Of a stretch of DNA of 32,426 bases, positions 10,674 through 21,031 are shown one piece after another. A model generated the notes under the pieces. That model had not been told where the DNA came from. It made no database searches and saw only the letters and a list, made by a program, of their open reading frames with translations. The stretch's first letter is position 1; the number at the start of each line of letters is the position of its first letter. The DNA is from Leptolyngbyaceae cyanobacterium CSU_1_4 (GTDB taxonomy: Bacteria > Cyanobacteriota > Cyanobacteriia > Elainellales > Elainellaceae): positions 1-32,426 of the forward strand of contig JAAUPA010000021.1 in the NCBI GenBank assembly GCA_012034615.1, read 5' to 3'. A program made the position numbers and the translations under genes.

Positions 10674-11015
10674 TTACTCAGCACTATTGTTGCGGGCTTC
10701 ATCTTCGCTGTAGGTAGGAGAAGCGTTGTAAAGGGCATCCAAGCGATCGCGCGCATCTTCAATCGTCATTGAGCGCATCACCAAGAACGGCTCATTGACA
10801 ACATTGCCGTACTTATCGAGCAACTCAGGATGAGAAACCGATCGAATATGTGCGCCTGGGCTCACTAAGGAGTTAGAGGAGTTGGGAGAAAACTGACCCT
10901 TGTAACCATAAGTACGCTGAGAATCTGCGCCTAAAACCATAAGGTTGCGAATCAAATTTCCAACCGCCAGGAAAGCCAAAACTGTGAAAGCTAAAATATA
11001 AATCAGGTGCAACAT
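10674..11015 (-). CDS. DUF2973 domain-containing protein
   Basis: MLHLIYILAFTVLAFLAVGNLIRNLMVLGADSQR... matches the cyanobacterial DUF2973 pattern as I recall it; start placed at M of MLHL (11015). Confidence 0.7.
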   Translation of the reverse strand: MLHLIYILAFTVLAFLAVGNLIRNLMVLGADSQRTYGYKGQFSPNSSNSLVSPGAHIRSVSHPELLDKYGNVVNEPFLVMRSMTIEDARDRLDALYNASPTYSEDEARNNSAE

Positions 11016-11258
11016 AATTCTTTTTCCTCCAAGCAGATAATCCGCAAGTAGAGCAGATGGACTGTGGCTCTCATGCCTCAAGACTCTGGAACTCCAACAA
11101 GACTCTGAAACGATAACTTTTTATGAAACTATTTTCGTTCTGTTCAGACCTATTTAGACCTGTTGAACACATTTTCTTAATAAATTGTTTACCTAGACTC
11201 TCAGATTACCAAAGAAATCTGAGTTTATCTACCTCCTTAGAGCAATCCCTCGCGGCGA

Positions 11259-11546
11259 TTATTCTAGGCTCGAAGTTTCTGAGCGAAACTGTTTTCCTAC
11301 CTTCCAACATTCTGCTACAAGCTGATGCCAAGGCATCATCACCCCTGTCTCTACTCCAACCTGTCCATCAGTTGCTAACAGAAGCATCTTAGCGACTGAA
11401 ACCTCTTGCTGGGCTTGCTTAACCCGACTGAGTAAATCAGCCTGGTATTCTCTACCCAAAAACTCAAGCTCTTGAAGTTCAAGAAGCGATCGGGATTTTT
11501 CAAACCAGTATTGAAAATCATCTAGCAAGGGTTCTAGAAGATTCAT
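11259..11546 (-). CDS. DUF2605 domain-containing protein
   Basis: MNLLEPLLDDFQYWFEKSRSLLELQELEFLGREYQADLLSRVKQAQQEVSVAKMLLLATDGQVGVETGVMMPWHQLVAECW; next to DUF2973 gene. Confidence 0.7.
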   Translation of the reverse strand: MNLLEPLLDDFQYWFEKSRSLLELQELEFLGREYQADLLSRVKQAQQEVSVAKMLLLATDGQVGVETGVMMPWHQLVAECWKVGKQFRSETSSLE

Positions 11547-11893
11547 TACAAGAAATCAGAATCGGGCAAGTTTGAGTTGAGCATTGATCTTAAAATCTGT
11601 CTTTAGAATAGCAATTAGCTTAACGTAATTTACGTTTCTTAACAAATGTTGATGAGTTCCTCAGAATTAAGCAAGTTTAGAAGGGGCGACTTCATCCAGA
11701 GGGATGGCAACAGGGGCAGGAACAATTCTTTGGCAAACGCCAATCTTTAATACCCGATCAAAAAAATCTGTATTCGGGGTTCAGTTGGCTGAATACAATA
11801 GATTAAGGTATGGCAGGGCGATCGCTTGGGAGCACTTTCAAGCGATCGCCGCTGTCCTCTAATTTCCTTCCTATCGACGTATCGCCTAGACTA

Positions 11894-13713
11894 ATGCCTA
11901 ACTCAGACGCTGCTTTGCCCCAAGCCGACAAAATCTATTTGCCAAAATCCAGCGAGTCGAAAACCCTCCAAAAGATTCGCCACACTGCCTCGCACGTCAT
12001 GGCAATGGCAGTGCAAAAGCTGTTTCCTAAGGCGCAGGTCACGATTGGACCGTCCATTGAGAACGGCTTTTACTACGACTTTGATAGCCCAGAGCCGTTT
12101 ACCGAAAAAGATCTCAAGGTCATTAAGAAGGAGATGATTAAAATCATCAACCGGAAGCTGCCTGTGGTTCGGGAAGAAGTGACCCGAGAAGAGGCAAAGC
12201 GTCGAATTGAGGCGATTCAAGAACCCTATAAGTTGGAAATTTTGGAAGGGCTGGAGGAACCGATTACGCTCTATCACTTGGGCGACCAGTGGTGGGATTT
12301 GTGTGCTGGGCCCCATGTAGAGAGTACGGCGGAGTTGAATCCAGAGGCGATCGCCCTAGAAAGCCTTGCCGGAGCTTATTGGCGTGGCGATGAAACCAAG
12401 GCACAGCTCCAACGGATCTATGGCACCGCTTGGGAAACTCCAGAGCAGTTGGTAGAATATCAGCGGCGAAAAGAAGAGGCGATGCGCCGCGACCACCGCA
12501 AAATTGGTAAAGAGCTGGGGCTATTTGTCTTTGCTGATCCCGTCGGTCCGGGGTTGCCCCTATGGACTCCCAAGGGCACAGTGCTGCGATCGACCTTAGA
12601 GGATTTTCTGAAGCAAGAGCAGGTGAAGCGGGGCTATTTGCCTGTGGTCACTCCCCACATTTCTCGGGTGGAGTTGTTCAAACAATCGGGGCATTGGCAA
12701 AAGTACAAAGAAGATATGTTCCCCATGATGGCGGAAAACGATGAGGCTCGTGCCCTAGAGCAGGGCTTTGTCATGAAGCCCATGAACTGCCCCTTTCACA
12801 TTCAAATCTACAAGTCCACCCTGCGATCGTACCGCGAGCTGCCCATGCGCTTGGCTGAATTTGGCACAGTCTACCGCTACGAGCAATCGGGCGAGCTGGG
12901 TGGATTGACTCGGGTTCGGGGTTTTACCGTGGATGACTCCCACCTATTTGTTACCCCTGAACAGCTTGATGATGAGTTTATGAGTGTGGTCGATCTCACA
13001 TTGACGGTGTTTAAAAGCCTGCAACTCAAAAACTTTCGGGCAAGGCTGAGTTTCCGCGATCCGGCTTCTGATAAATATATTGGCACCGATGAGACTTGGG
13101 ATAAGGCTGAGGGGGCAATCCGTCGAGCGGTGGAAAAACTGGGGATGGATCATTTTGAAGGCATTGGCGAAGCGGCGTTTTATGGACCTAAGCTCGACTT
13201 TATCTTTCAAGATGCTTTAGATCGGGAGTGGCAGTTGGGAACTGTGCAGGTCGATTATATTCTGCCCGAACGGTTCGATTTGGAATATGTGGCGGATGAT
13301 GGCACTCGCAAGCGTCCGGTCATGCTTCACCGTGCGCCTTTTGGCTCTTTGGAGCGCTTGGTTGGTATTCTGATCGAAGAGTATGCAGGCGATTTTCCGC
13401 TGTGGTTGTCTCCGGTGCAGGTGCGGTTGTTGCCGGTGACTGAGGAGGTGCTGCCGTTTGTCACGGAAGTGGCAGCGCAAATGCGATCGCTCCATATCCG
13501 GGCTGAGGTGGATGCGAGTGGAGAGCGCCTCGGTAAGATGATTCGCAATGCTGAGAAGGAAAAGATTCCGGTGATGGCAGTGGTGGGAGCCAAGGAAATG
13601 GAGGCAAGGACGTTGAATATCCGCACCCGCGCCTCTGGCGAACTCGGAGCCATTGCGGTGGCAGAAGTGATGGAGCGGATGACGGGGCGATCGCCCAGTT
13701 TGCCAGTTTTTAA
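11894..13713 (+). CDS. thrS: Threonyl-tRNA synthetase (short N terminus, no obvious TGS domain); 3' end frameshifted
   Basis: TLQKIRHTASHVMAMAVQKLFPKAQVTIGPSIENGFYYDF, WWDLCAGPHVEST, KPMNCPFHIQIYKS, RYEQSGELGGLTRVRGFTVDDSHLF, ThrRS anticodon-binding C terminus. Expected C terminus MERMTGAIAQFASF* (TAA 13711-13713) lies in another frame reached with one added G in ACGGGGCG; the ORF-track end at 13807 is likely spurious. Confidence 0.9.
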
Positions 13714-14668
13714 TCCTCTCGTCGAGCGAGTTTGTTCAATAACTCTAGACCGTACCGCAGCCATCCTTGGGGGTGATGCTGGCAGAGCGCGATCGCAACG
13801 CGGCTAGCATCACGCCAGTTGCCCCGCTTGACCTGGGTCGCCAATTCGTAGGGAATATAGCGTCCGTGCAGCCTTTGAAAGTGCTGCTCCCGGCTCGATA
13901 GGCACGGCGGTATTCCCGATCGCCTTCCACTCGGCTCCATTGTTTTTGCAGGGCACGCAGGGTAAAGGCAAGCTTACGAGTGACCGCAGTGGTGGAACTT
14001 TTGCTAGCGTCATGCTGGCGATATTCGGCAATGACCTGATTGTGCCGACCCGCCAAGAACTGCGCGGCGGCTCGGAGACAGAGGTCGTAATCTTGAGAGT
14101 TCGTTAAAGCCAAATCAAAGCCGCCGATTTGCTCAAAGACTTGACGACGGAACATAATGCGGGCAGGCGGCACAGGAAATTCGCCGCTCAGCATGAGGGC
14201 ATAGTCGTTGGCAACAGAGACTTTAAGCTTGTCTTCCTGGTGCGTTTGTCCTCCATCGGTTGCCCGTCCTACCAGGTTTCCAGCGCTGTCTATATTTTGG
14301 TGCCGACCGTAAGCAAATCCACAGTTAGGATATTTTGCCAGACAGTCAACGCCGATTTCGAGGGCGTGGGGAAGGAGGCGATCGTCGTGGTCGAGAAAAA
14401 CTAGATAGCTGCCCTGGCTAGCTTGGATGCCCGTGTTGCGAGCTGCTGAAACCCCTTGGCAGGGTTGCCGAATGTAGCGAACAGGAGCCGCGTATGGGGT
14501 GGCGATCGCCTCTGTGCCATCCCTAGAACCGTCATCAATCACTAGGATTTCTCGCGCCGGATAGGTTTGTGCCAAAACGCTGTCGATCGCATCTGCCAAA
14601 AGATCTGCCCCGTTGTGACAGGGAATAATCACGGAAACCGTGCCATCAGTCACAGGGTCATCAGTCAT
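13710..14668 (-). CDS. Family 2 (GT-A fold) glycosyltransferase, one apparent frameshift near 13895
   Basis: MTDDPVTDGTVSVIIPCHNGADLLADAIDSVLAQTYPAREILVIDDGSRDGTEAIA...GVSAARNTGIQASQGSYLVFLDHDDRLLP. The C terminus continues in ORF 13710..13940 as EQHFQRLHGRYIPYELATQVKRGNWRDASRVAIALCQHHPQGWLRYGLELLNKLARRED*. Confidence 0.85.
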
Positions 14669-14768
14669 AGAAAAAAGTGAGGCGGCTGGGAAATACAAGA
14701 ATCGACCAGGTCTAAATTCAGGATCGTTAAGGGGCAGGATGCCCCCTTACGCCTAAGACCGATCGCCC

Positions 14769-16187
14769 TTAAAAATATTTAACGATCGCCTCTGCAAACT
14801 CCGAACACTTCAATGGCTGGACGGGCGGCTCCATCATCCGAGCCAAGTCATAGGTTACTTCTCCCGCCGCGATCGCCCTTCCCAAACCCTGCTTAATTAA
14901 ATCCGCCGCTTCTTGCCAGCCCAAATACTCCAACATCATCACGCCCGAAAGAATGACTGAGCCTGGATTAATCCGGTCTAAGCCTGCGTGCTTCGGCGCG
15001 GTGCCATGGGTGGCTTCAAAAATGGCGCAGGCATCTCCAATATTTGCGCCCGGTCCCATGCCCAAACCGCCCACGATCGCCGCTGCCGCATCCGAAAGAT
15101 AATCGCCGTTCAGGTTCATGGTCGCCAGAATAGAATACTCATCCGGGCGCGTTTGAATCTGTTGAAAGATGCTGTCGGCAATGCGATCGTTCACCATAAT
15201 TTTTTTCTTCCATTGCCCGTTGCCATGGGTTTCCCCAATAGTGGTTAAAACTGCCTGAACTTCTTGGCAGATTTTTTCCTTCTTTTCAAGAGTCAGCGAA
15301 TCGTAACCTGGCTCAATTTTGCGAGCATTGTCTTCCACGCTTAAATCCGGGTGCTGTGCCTGATTCTCTAAAATCCACGATTCTTGCTCCGTCACACATT
15401 CGTTCCGAAACTCGGTCGTTGCCAGTTCATAGCCCCAGTCGCGGAACGCCCCTTCGGTATACTTCATAATGTTGCCCTTGTGGACTAAAGTCACCATTTG
15501 CTTCGCCTTGGGAAGGCGCAGAGCATGCTTCATAGCGCGCCGCACCAGGCGCTGGGAGCCGGTTTTGCTGATGGGCTTAATGCCAATACCAGAATCGAGG
15601 GGAATTTGCTTATTGCCATGTTCGGGTGTGGCAGGAATAAAGTCGGTGTTGAGAAGTTTAATTAGGCGATCGCCCAATTCGCTGCCCTGCTTCCACTCAA
15701 TGCCCAGATAAATATCTTCGGTATTTTCCCGATAAACAATAACGTCTAACTTTTCTGGAGTTTTGTGCGGCGAAGGCGTTCCCGCATAATACTTACACGG
15801 ACGAACGCAGGTATAAAGGTCGTGAATTTGTCGGAGCGCTACGTTGAGCGATCGAATGCCACCGCCAATCGGGGTAGTCAAAGGGCCCTTAATCGCCACC
15901 CCAAATTCTCGGATCGCCGTCAACGTATCTTCGGGCAAATACTGATAGGTGCCGTACACCTCACAGGCTTCATCTCCGGCATAAACCTTAAACCAAACCA
16001 GTTTGCGATCGCCCCCATAAGCTTTTTCGACTGCCGCATCAAACACGCGCTGCGAGGCAGGCCAAATATCTACCCCCGTCCCATCGCCCCGAATAAACGG
16101 AATAATTGGATCATTAGGAACAATCGGTTCACCCTCTTTAAAGGTAATGCGAGAGCCGATCGCGGGGGGAGTGATTTTTTCGTACAT
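14769..16187 (-). CDS. icd: NADP-dependent isocitrate dehydrogenase
   Basis: Intact 472 aa; [70 protein letters not shown]. Confidence 0.93.
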   Translation of the reverse strand: MYEKITPPAIGSRITFKEGEPIVPNDPIIPFIRGDGTGVDIWPASQRVFDAAVEKAYGGDRKLVWFKVYAGDEACEVYGTYQYLPEDTLTAIREFGVAIKGPLTTPIGGGIRSLNVALRQIHDLYTCVRPCKYYAGTPSPHKTPEKLDVIVYRENTEDIYLGIEWKQGSELGDRLIKLLNTDFIPATPEHGNKQIPLDSGIGIKPISKTGSQRLVRRAMKHALRLPKAKQMVTLVHKGNIMKYTEGAFRDWGYELATTEFRNECVTEQESWILENQAQHPDLSVEDNARKIEPGYDSLTLEKKEKICQEVQAVLTTIGETHGNGQWKKKIMVNDRIADSIFQQIQTRPDEYSILATMNLNGDYLSDAAAAIVGGLGMGPGANIGDACAIFEATHGTAPKHAGLDRINPGSVILSGVMMLEYLGWQEAADLIKQGLGRAIAAGEVTYDLARMMEPPVQPLKCSEFAEAIVKYF

Positions 16188-16275
16188 GGTGGCTAATAGC
16201 TCCTATCGTGCAGTAAGTCCTTACGTCAGATTGGTTGTACCACAAACTGGAGAAAGTCCCCGCTCTTGACTGACA

Positions 16276-16372
16276 TTTTGGACTGAGTTGTTGGACTGAC
16301 TTGTTTGGACTGAGTTGTTGGACTGACTTGTTGGACTGAGTTGTTGGACTGAGTTGTTGGACTGACTTGTTG
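16276..16372. repeat. Short tandem repeat of about 13 bp (consensus TTGTTGGACTGAS)
   Basis: ttgttggactgac / ttgtttggactgag / ttgttggactgac / ttgttggactgag / ttgttggactgag / ttgttggactgac in tandem. Confidence 0.9.
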
Positions 16373-16589
16373 GCGATCGGCTGGCAGATGATGGATAGAG
16401 GATGGGCAGATATGGGCAGATGATTTTGTATGCCTTTGTGTAGCAGTCTGCTCCGAAAGCACTAGAAGGACTCTGAGCGCGATAGAATCATAAAGCTTAT
16501 CAACCACTAAAGTTCAGTCAGCGGTTGTCCCATAAGCAGTCTATCAATGCAGCCTTTGTCCCATGCATAACGTGCAGCCCATCTTGAAT

Positions 16590-17318
16590 ATGCCCTCGGA
16601 ATCTCAGTCAGAGACTCCTCCCTTCATCGACGAGCTCCTGACCCGCCTCCAGTCCGAGGCTGTCCGCAACCCGTTGCAACTGGTTCATGAGTTCGCGCAA
16701 TCTGGCGAATCCGGCTTAGAAGCGCTCATGAAATTTCTTCTAGAGCGTCAGGCTCACCCCAAGTCTCAACCCATGGGAGTTTTAGAGGGCACAGCGTATC
16801 AAATCTTGGTCAAAGCCAACACGCCCAGTACTCAAAAATTTCTGCAAACTCACTTTCCTCAAGGCGTAGTTCCTCTTCAGTCTAGCAACGGGATTGATTA
16901 CGCTCCGTTGCAAGCGCTTTTAGCTCAGCAAGATTTTCAAGCTGCCGATCGCCTCACCCTCGAAAAAATGTGCGAACTGGCAGGTTCAGCGACTCAAAAG
17001 TGGTTCTATTTCACCGCCGTCCAGAGCTTCCCGACTACCGATCTACAAACGATCAATCGCCTCTGGCTGGCGCATTCTGAAGGAAAATTTGGGTTCTCGG
17101 TACAACGCGAACTTTGGTTGTCGTTGGGCAAAGATTGGGAAAAACTGTGGACGCAGATCGACTGGAAAAATGGCAATAACTGGACACGCTATCCCCAAGG
17201 TTTCACCTGGGACTTGAGTGCGCCGCGAGGACATTTGCCTCTGTCGAACCAGCTTCGAGGCGTGCGGGTGATGGCGGCACTATTGGCACACCCGGCTTGG
17301 AGTAGCCCGGCTCCCTAA
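16590..17318 (+). CDS. gun4: GUN4 family tetrapyrrole-binding regulator of Mg-chelatase
   Basis: NGIDYAPLQALLAQQDFQAADRLTLEKMCELAG...INRLWLAHSEGKFGFSVQRELWLSLGKDWEKL...GFTWDLSAPRGHLP, with an N-terminal helical extension; alternative start at 16563. Confidence 0.9.
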   Translation: MPSESQSETPPFIDELLTRLQSEAVRNPLQLVHEFAQSGESGLEALMKFLLERQAHPKSQPMGVLEGTAYQILVKANTPSTQKFLQTHFPQGVVPLQSSNGIDYAPLQALLAQQDFQAADRLTLEKMCELAGSATQKWFYFTAVQSFPTTDLQTINRLWLAHSEGKFGFSVQRELWLSLGKDWEKLWTQIDWKNGNNWTRYPQGFTWDLSAPRGHLPLSNQLRGVRVMAALLAHPAWSSPAP

Positions 17319-18572
17319 GCGATCGCCCCCATCCCCTTGCCCAGCTAGCCAGCCTGTGGTCCAGGCACTCTGAAAATTAAACCCACCGGTTACTCCATCA
17401 ATGTCCAATATTTCTCCTGCAAAATGCAACCCTGGACAAAGGCGGCTTTCCATAGTTTTGAAGTCTACCTCCTCAAGACGAACGCCCCCACAAGTAACAA
17501 ACTCATCCTTAAATGCGCCCTTTCCCTGAACTCCATAGCGCCCTTGAGTCAGCTCTAGAACCAGTTGAGCCAAGTCTTTTTTAGGCAAGTCTGCCCAACG
17601 GGTTTCGGGTGCAATGCGGGTACGGGTCAGCAAGTATTGCCACAGCCGACGAGAAAGGGACGGGAAGGGGCAGTAAGTAGCGATCGCCTTCTTCCCCTCT
17701 CTCTCTTTGACTGCTCCTAAGGTTTGCCGCACCCGCTCCACGCCTCCCGGTAGCCAATTCACCTGAATCTCTGCTCGATACTGATGCTCTTGCAAGATCC
17801 GGGCACCCCATGCCGACAACTTCAGCACTGCCGGTCCACTCATGCCCCAATGCGTCATCAACACAGCGCCCGTCTGCTCCAAGGGCTTTTGGTCGGAGAC
17901 TAAGAGCCGCACCTGAGCCGATGCAACGGCTACCCCTGCCAACTCCCGGATCTGGGGGTCTGGAATAGTAAAGGTAAACAATGAAGGGACAGGGGATGCG
18001 ATCGTATGCCCCAACGTCTGAGCAAAGCGATACCCCTGGAGACTGCTCCCTGTCGTAAGAAGCAAACGGCGGCAGGGCAAGACTTCCCCCGACTTTAGCT
18101 CCAGCTCAAACCCTGGGGACGACCCTTGCGGTCCCTGCGAAGCAGCCTTCACCACGCCTACAACAGTAGCCTTAGTCAGCACCTCCACCCCTGCTTGCCG
18201 AGCCGATTGCATTAAACAATTCACAATCGTCTCAGAGTCATCCGTCATAGGAAACATCCGTCCATCTGCCTCAGTCTTCAGCGTCACGCCCCGCTGCTGA
18301 AACCAAGCGACGGTATCCTGTGGCTGAAACCGACTAAATGCTCCCCGGAGCGCCCGCCCGCCTCGGGGATAGTGCTGCACTAATAGAGCCGGATCGAAAC
18401 AAGCATGGGTAACATTGCAGCGTCCGCCCCCAGAGATTCTAACTTTGGTGAGAGGTTGGTGACTGGCTTCTAATAGCAGAACATGGGCATGGGGATGGGC
18501 TTCGGCACAGGCGATCGCTCCAAAAAAACCAGCCGCTCCCCCGCCCACCACAATCTGTGAATAATCACGCAT
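17315..18572 (-). CDS. NAD(P)/FAD-dependent oxidoreductase, HI0933/YhiN family; probable frameshift near its 3' end
   Basis: MRDYSQIVVGGGAAGFFGAIACAEAHP...LTKVRISGGGRCNVTHACFDP...FAGEILDIDGVTGGFNFQSAWTTGWLAGQG. Removing one G near 17333 gives the end GQGMGAIA* at 17315. Confidence 0.87.
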
Positions 18573-18728
18573 ACACCTGACTTCCGTAAGTTTTCTAATC
18601 CATGAAACGTCCAGACAATTGCTGGGGAACAATAGCTGCGGATATCGCCTGTGTTCCTCAAGGTGTTCCTCAAAATATCCCTCAAAAAACCATCCTACTC
18701 ATCATCAGCGGAATCAAGGAATCTGAGT

Positions 18729-19103
18729 ATGTCTCTCGAAACTCTCCAGCCAGCCAACCCCCGTGATGTTAATGTCTACGCGCCTTACTATCAGGGGCGT
18801 AAGAAAAGTGCATTGCCCCTCGCCATTAGCCTTTACCAAACTGGCAGCTTAGAGGGCGTTCGTAGCATTGAAGGCGGAGAGAGCATCCCCTTTGTTGCGA
18901 GTTGGAGTATTTCTTCATTGCCCGCCGACCTAGTGCGCTGTCGGCTGCAATTTAATGGTAACGCCGATTTGAGCTACGAAGTGATGTTGGCAAACTTCGA
19001 GTTTGTCGATTTTCTAATTGATGTGCTATTTACCTTCAAGAGCGTTCGGATTGCTGATTTTTCTCAAACTTTTTATCGCAAGCTGCTGCGGTTAGATGAC
19101 TAA
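18729..19103 (+). CDS. Conserved-looking hypothetical protein
   Basis: MSLETLQPANPRDVNVYAPYYQGRKKSALPLAISLYQTGSLEGVRSIEGGESIPFVASWSISS...; ORF track starts upstream at 18651. Confidence 0.6.
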   Translation: MSLETLQPANPRDVNVYAPYYQGRKKSALPLAISLYQTGSLEGVRSIEGGESIPFVASWSISSLPADLVRCRLQFNGNADLSYEVMLANFEFVDFLIDVLFTFKSVRIADFSQTFYRKLLRLDD

Positions 19104-19165
19104 CGGTTAAGTAACTGAATTGAACTCTCCCCCTTTTGAAAAAGGAGGATTCTAAACGGTTTTTG

Positions 19166-20549
19166 CTACGCGGTCTGAAGACACGCTTCGCAACGTTTAC
19201 GGTATGATTTTTTCAATCCCTTGAATAAGTCATACCGCTTTGGCAGGTTCAAAGCTGCCTTACCGACCTCGACCAGGCTTAATCCTAGCTGTGTCGCTAC
19301 TTTTCTTAAAATGTTGGCTGCTCCATTACAGTCAGCATTGATTAAGATCCCTTTTCCAGATTTGTACACACCACGCTTTACCCGACGACCCGAAGGCTTC
19401 CAGCTTGCGGGTTTTTCACCGAAGGTTGGCAAGAAGTCTTGATCGAGAAAAGACGCTTTCGAGGTGTACGATTCTTCCGTCTCTAGGAACTGGATGCCCA
19501 CTGACTCACAAAGCTGTTGCAAGCGAGTCTTTAGGCGTCCTGTTGGTATTTGTACCCAGTTCTGATTGTTTCGAGTGCCCATGCTCGACTTATCTGTTTG
19601 ACCTGCATTCCAGCCAAAAACGATAAAACCAAGCTTATTTTCTAGGCAGTGGTTGACGATGAGCCGCGCCGCTTTGTGAATGGCATCTCGCATCTGTCTG
19701 TTTCTCAGTTCAGTAATACTGGCAAGTTGATCACTCCAAAAGCCTTGAGCTTTACCCTCTTTGAGGTTTGCAACTTGCTTGTTGTACCGCTGATTTTTAG
19801 ACTTTAACTTGCGACCATCAACGATGAAGGATTTACCCTTTGTTGAAACGCAAGTGAGCCAATTATCGCCGCCATGATCAATCCCCAATGCATGAGAATG
19901 ATCTAACGCCAAAGAACAAGTTGCACCCTGATGACCATACTCGTAAACATACTCAGCATAAAGCTCATTGTTTCGAGGCAGAATTCGGACTTCACAAATC
20001 TGCTCAGGTTTGATTCCTGCACACCCGTTGATCCAAATTTCCTTGACACCCATTAACTCCTTCACCTCAGCCCCAAGCTCAAGACTGACAGGTAATCGAC
20101 ATCTTCCAGTTTCAATGTCAAATTGAACCGCTTGTGCTGGATAGGAGATTGGAGCTAGACCGCCTTTTGTTCGATATCCAGGCATCTTAGGTCTACGAGC
20201 ATCCCCTTTGAAAAAATCAGACAGGATGCCGTTATAGCTCTTAAAAGACTCAGCTACGGTCTTTAGGGTTTGCTGTGCTGATTGTCCGCCTAACGCTTTG
20301 TAATTGAGGTTGTCTTTTAGAGACATACAGAGATCCGCATACTTTGCTGTTTTGACTTTTTGGAGCTTAAACCCTGTCCTAAACTCATCCTCAGAAAAGA
20401 ATTCACCTCTAGGGCAATCCTCAAAATGGGTTTGCTTAACGTAATAGATAGCAGAGTTGACGAGATTGTTGGACTGCTGGCATTGATAGACCAGATAATC
20501 TCGAATTTCTTCAGCGACGTTAAGTTTGACTTGAAGGGTTGCGTACATT
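19166..20549 (-). CDS. tnpB: IS605 OrfB-family TnpB (RuvC-like RNA-guided nuclease family), variant motifs
   Basis: MYATLQVKLNVAEEIRDYL start preceded by aaggagg; GIDHGGDN, IVFGWNAGQ...NNQNWVQIPTGRL, TEESYTSKASFLD, SGRRVKRGVYKS...INADCNGAANILRK. Confidence 0.9.
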
Positions 20550-20617
20550 TTCGACCTCCTTGACATCATTTTAGTTGTTGATGAGATATGTTGTGTCAAT
20601 ACTAATCGTCAACATTT

Positions 20618-21031
20618 ATGGCTAAACTATCTGCTGAAGACCACGAATACCGAAGGACTGAGAACTCAGTCTCATCAATCAACTATCACTTTGTTTTTGT
20701 TCCTAAGCGGCGTAAAGCGGTGCTGGTTGGGGATATTGCAACACGGATGCAAAGTATTGTTTTTGGACTGGTCGAGGAGCATGGATGGAAGCTGATTGCT
20801 TTAGAGGTCATGCCTGACCACGTTCATATGTTTATCAACGCGCCTACGCATGAGTCAGCATCAGATATTGCTAGATGGGTTAAAGGGCGGGCTTCTAAGT
20901 TTCTGAGAGATGAGTTCCCCAGTCTTAAGAAGCTGCCTAGCTTATGGAGTCCTAGCTATTTTGTGGCAACAACGGGACAAGTTAGCACAGACACCATCAG
21001 AAGATACATAGAGAACCAGAAGGGAAAATAA
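20618..21031 (+). CDS. tnpA: IS200/IS605-family Y1 HUH transposase TnpA
   Basis: 137 aa; YHFVFVPKRRKAVLVGDIATRM, MPDHVHMFINAP (HUH), RWVKGRASKFLR, TIRRYIENQKGK (Tyr). Confidence 0.93.
   Translation: MAKLSAEDHEYRRTENSVSSINYHFVFVPKRRKAVLVGDIATRMQSIVFGLVEEHGWKLIALEVMPDHVHMFINAPTHESASDIARWVKGRASKFLRDEFPSLKKLPSLWSPSYFVATTGQVSTDTIRRYIENQKGK

Noticed and set aside
13714-13807. C-terminal extension of thrS (RSPSLPVFNPLVERVCSITLDRTAAILGGDAGRARSQRG)
   Set aside because: Antisense to the glycosyltransferase and explained by a missing G; the other frame gives a natural ThrRS C terminus.
16276-16372. Possible CRISPR array
   Set aside because: Units are about 13 bp with no unique spacers and no cas genes; it is a simple tandem repeat.
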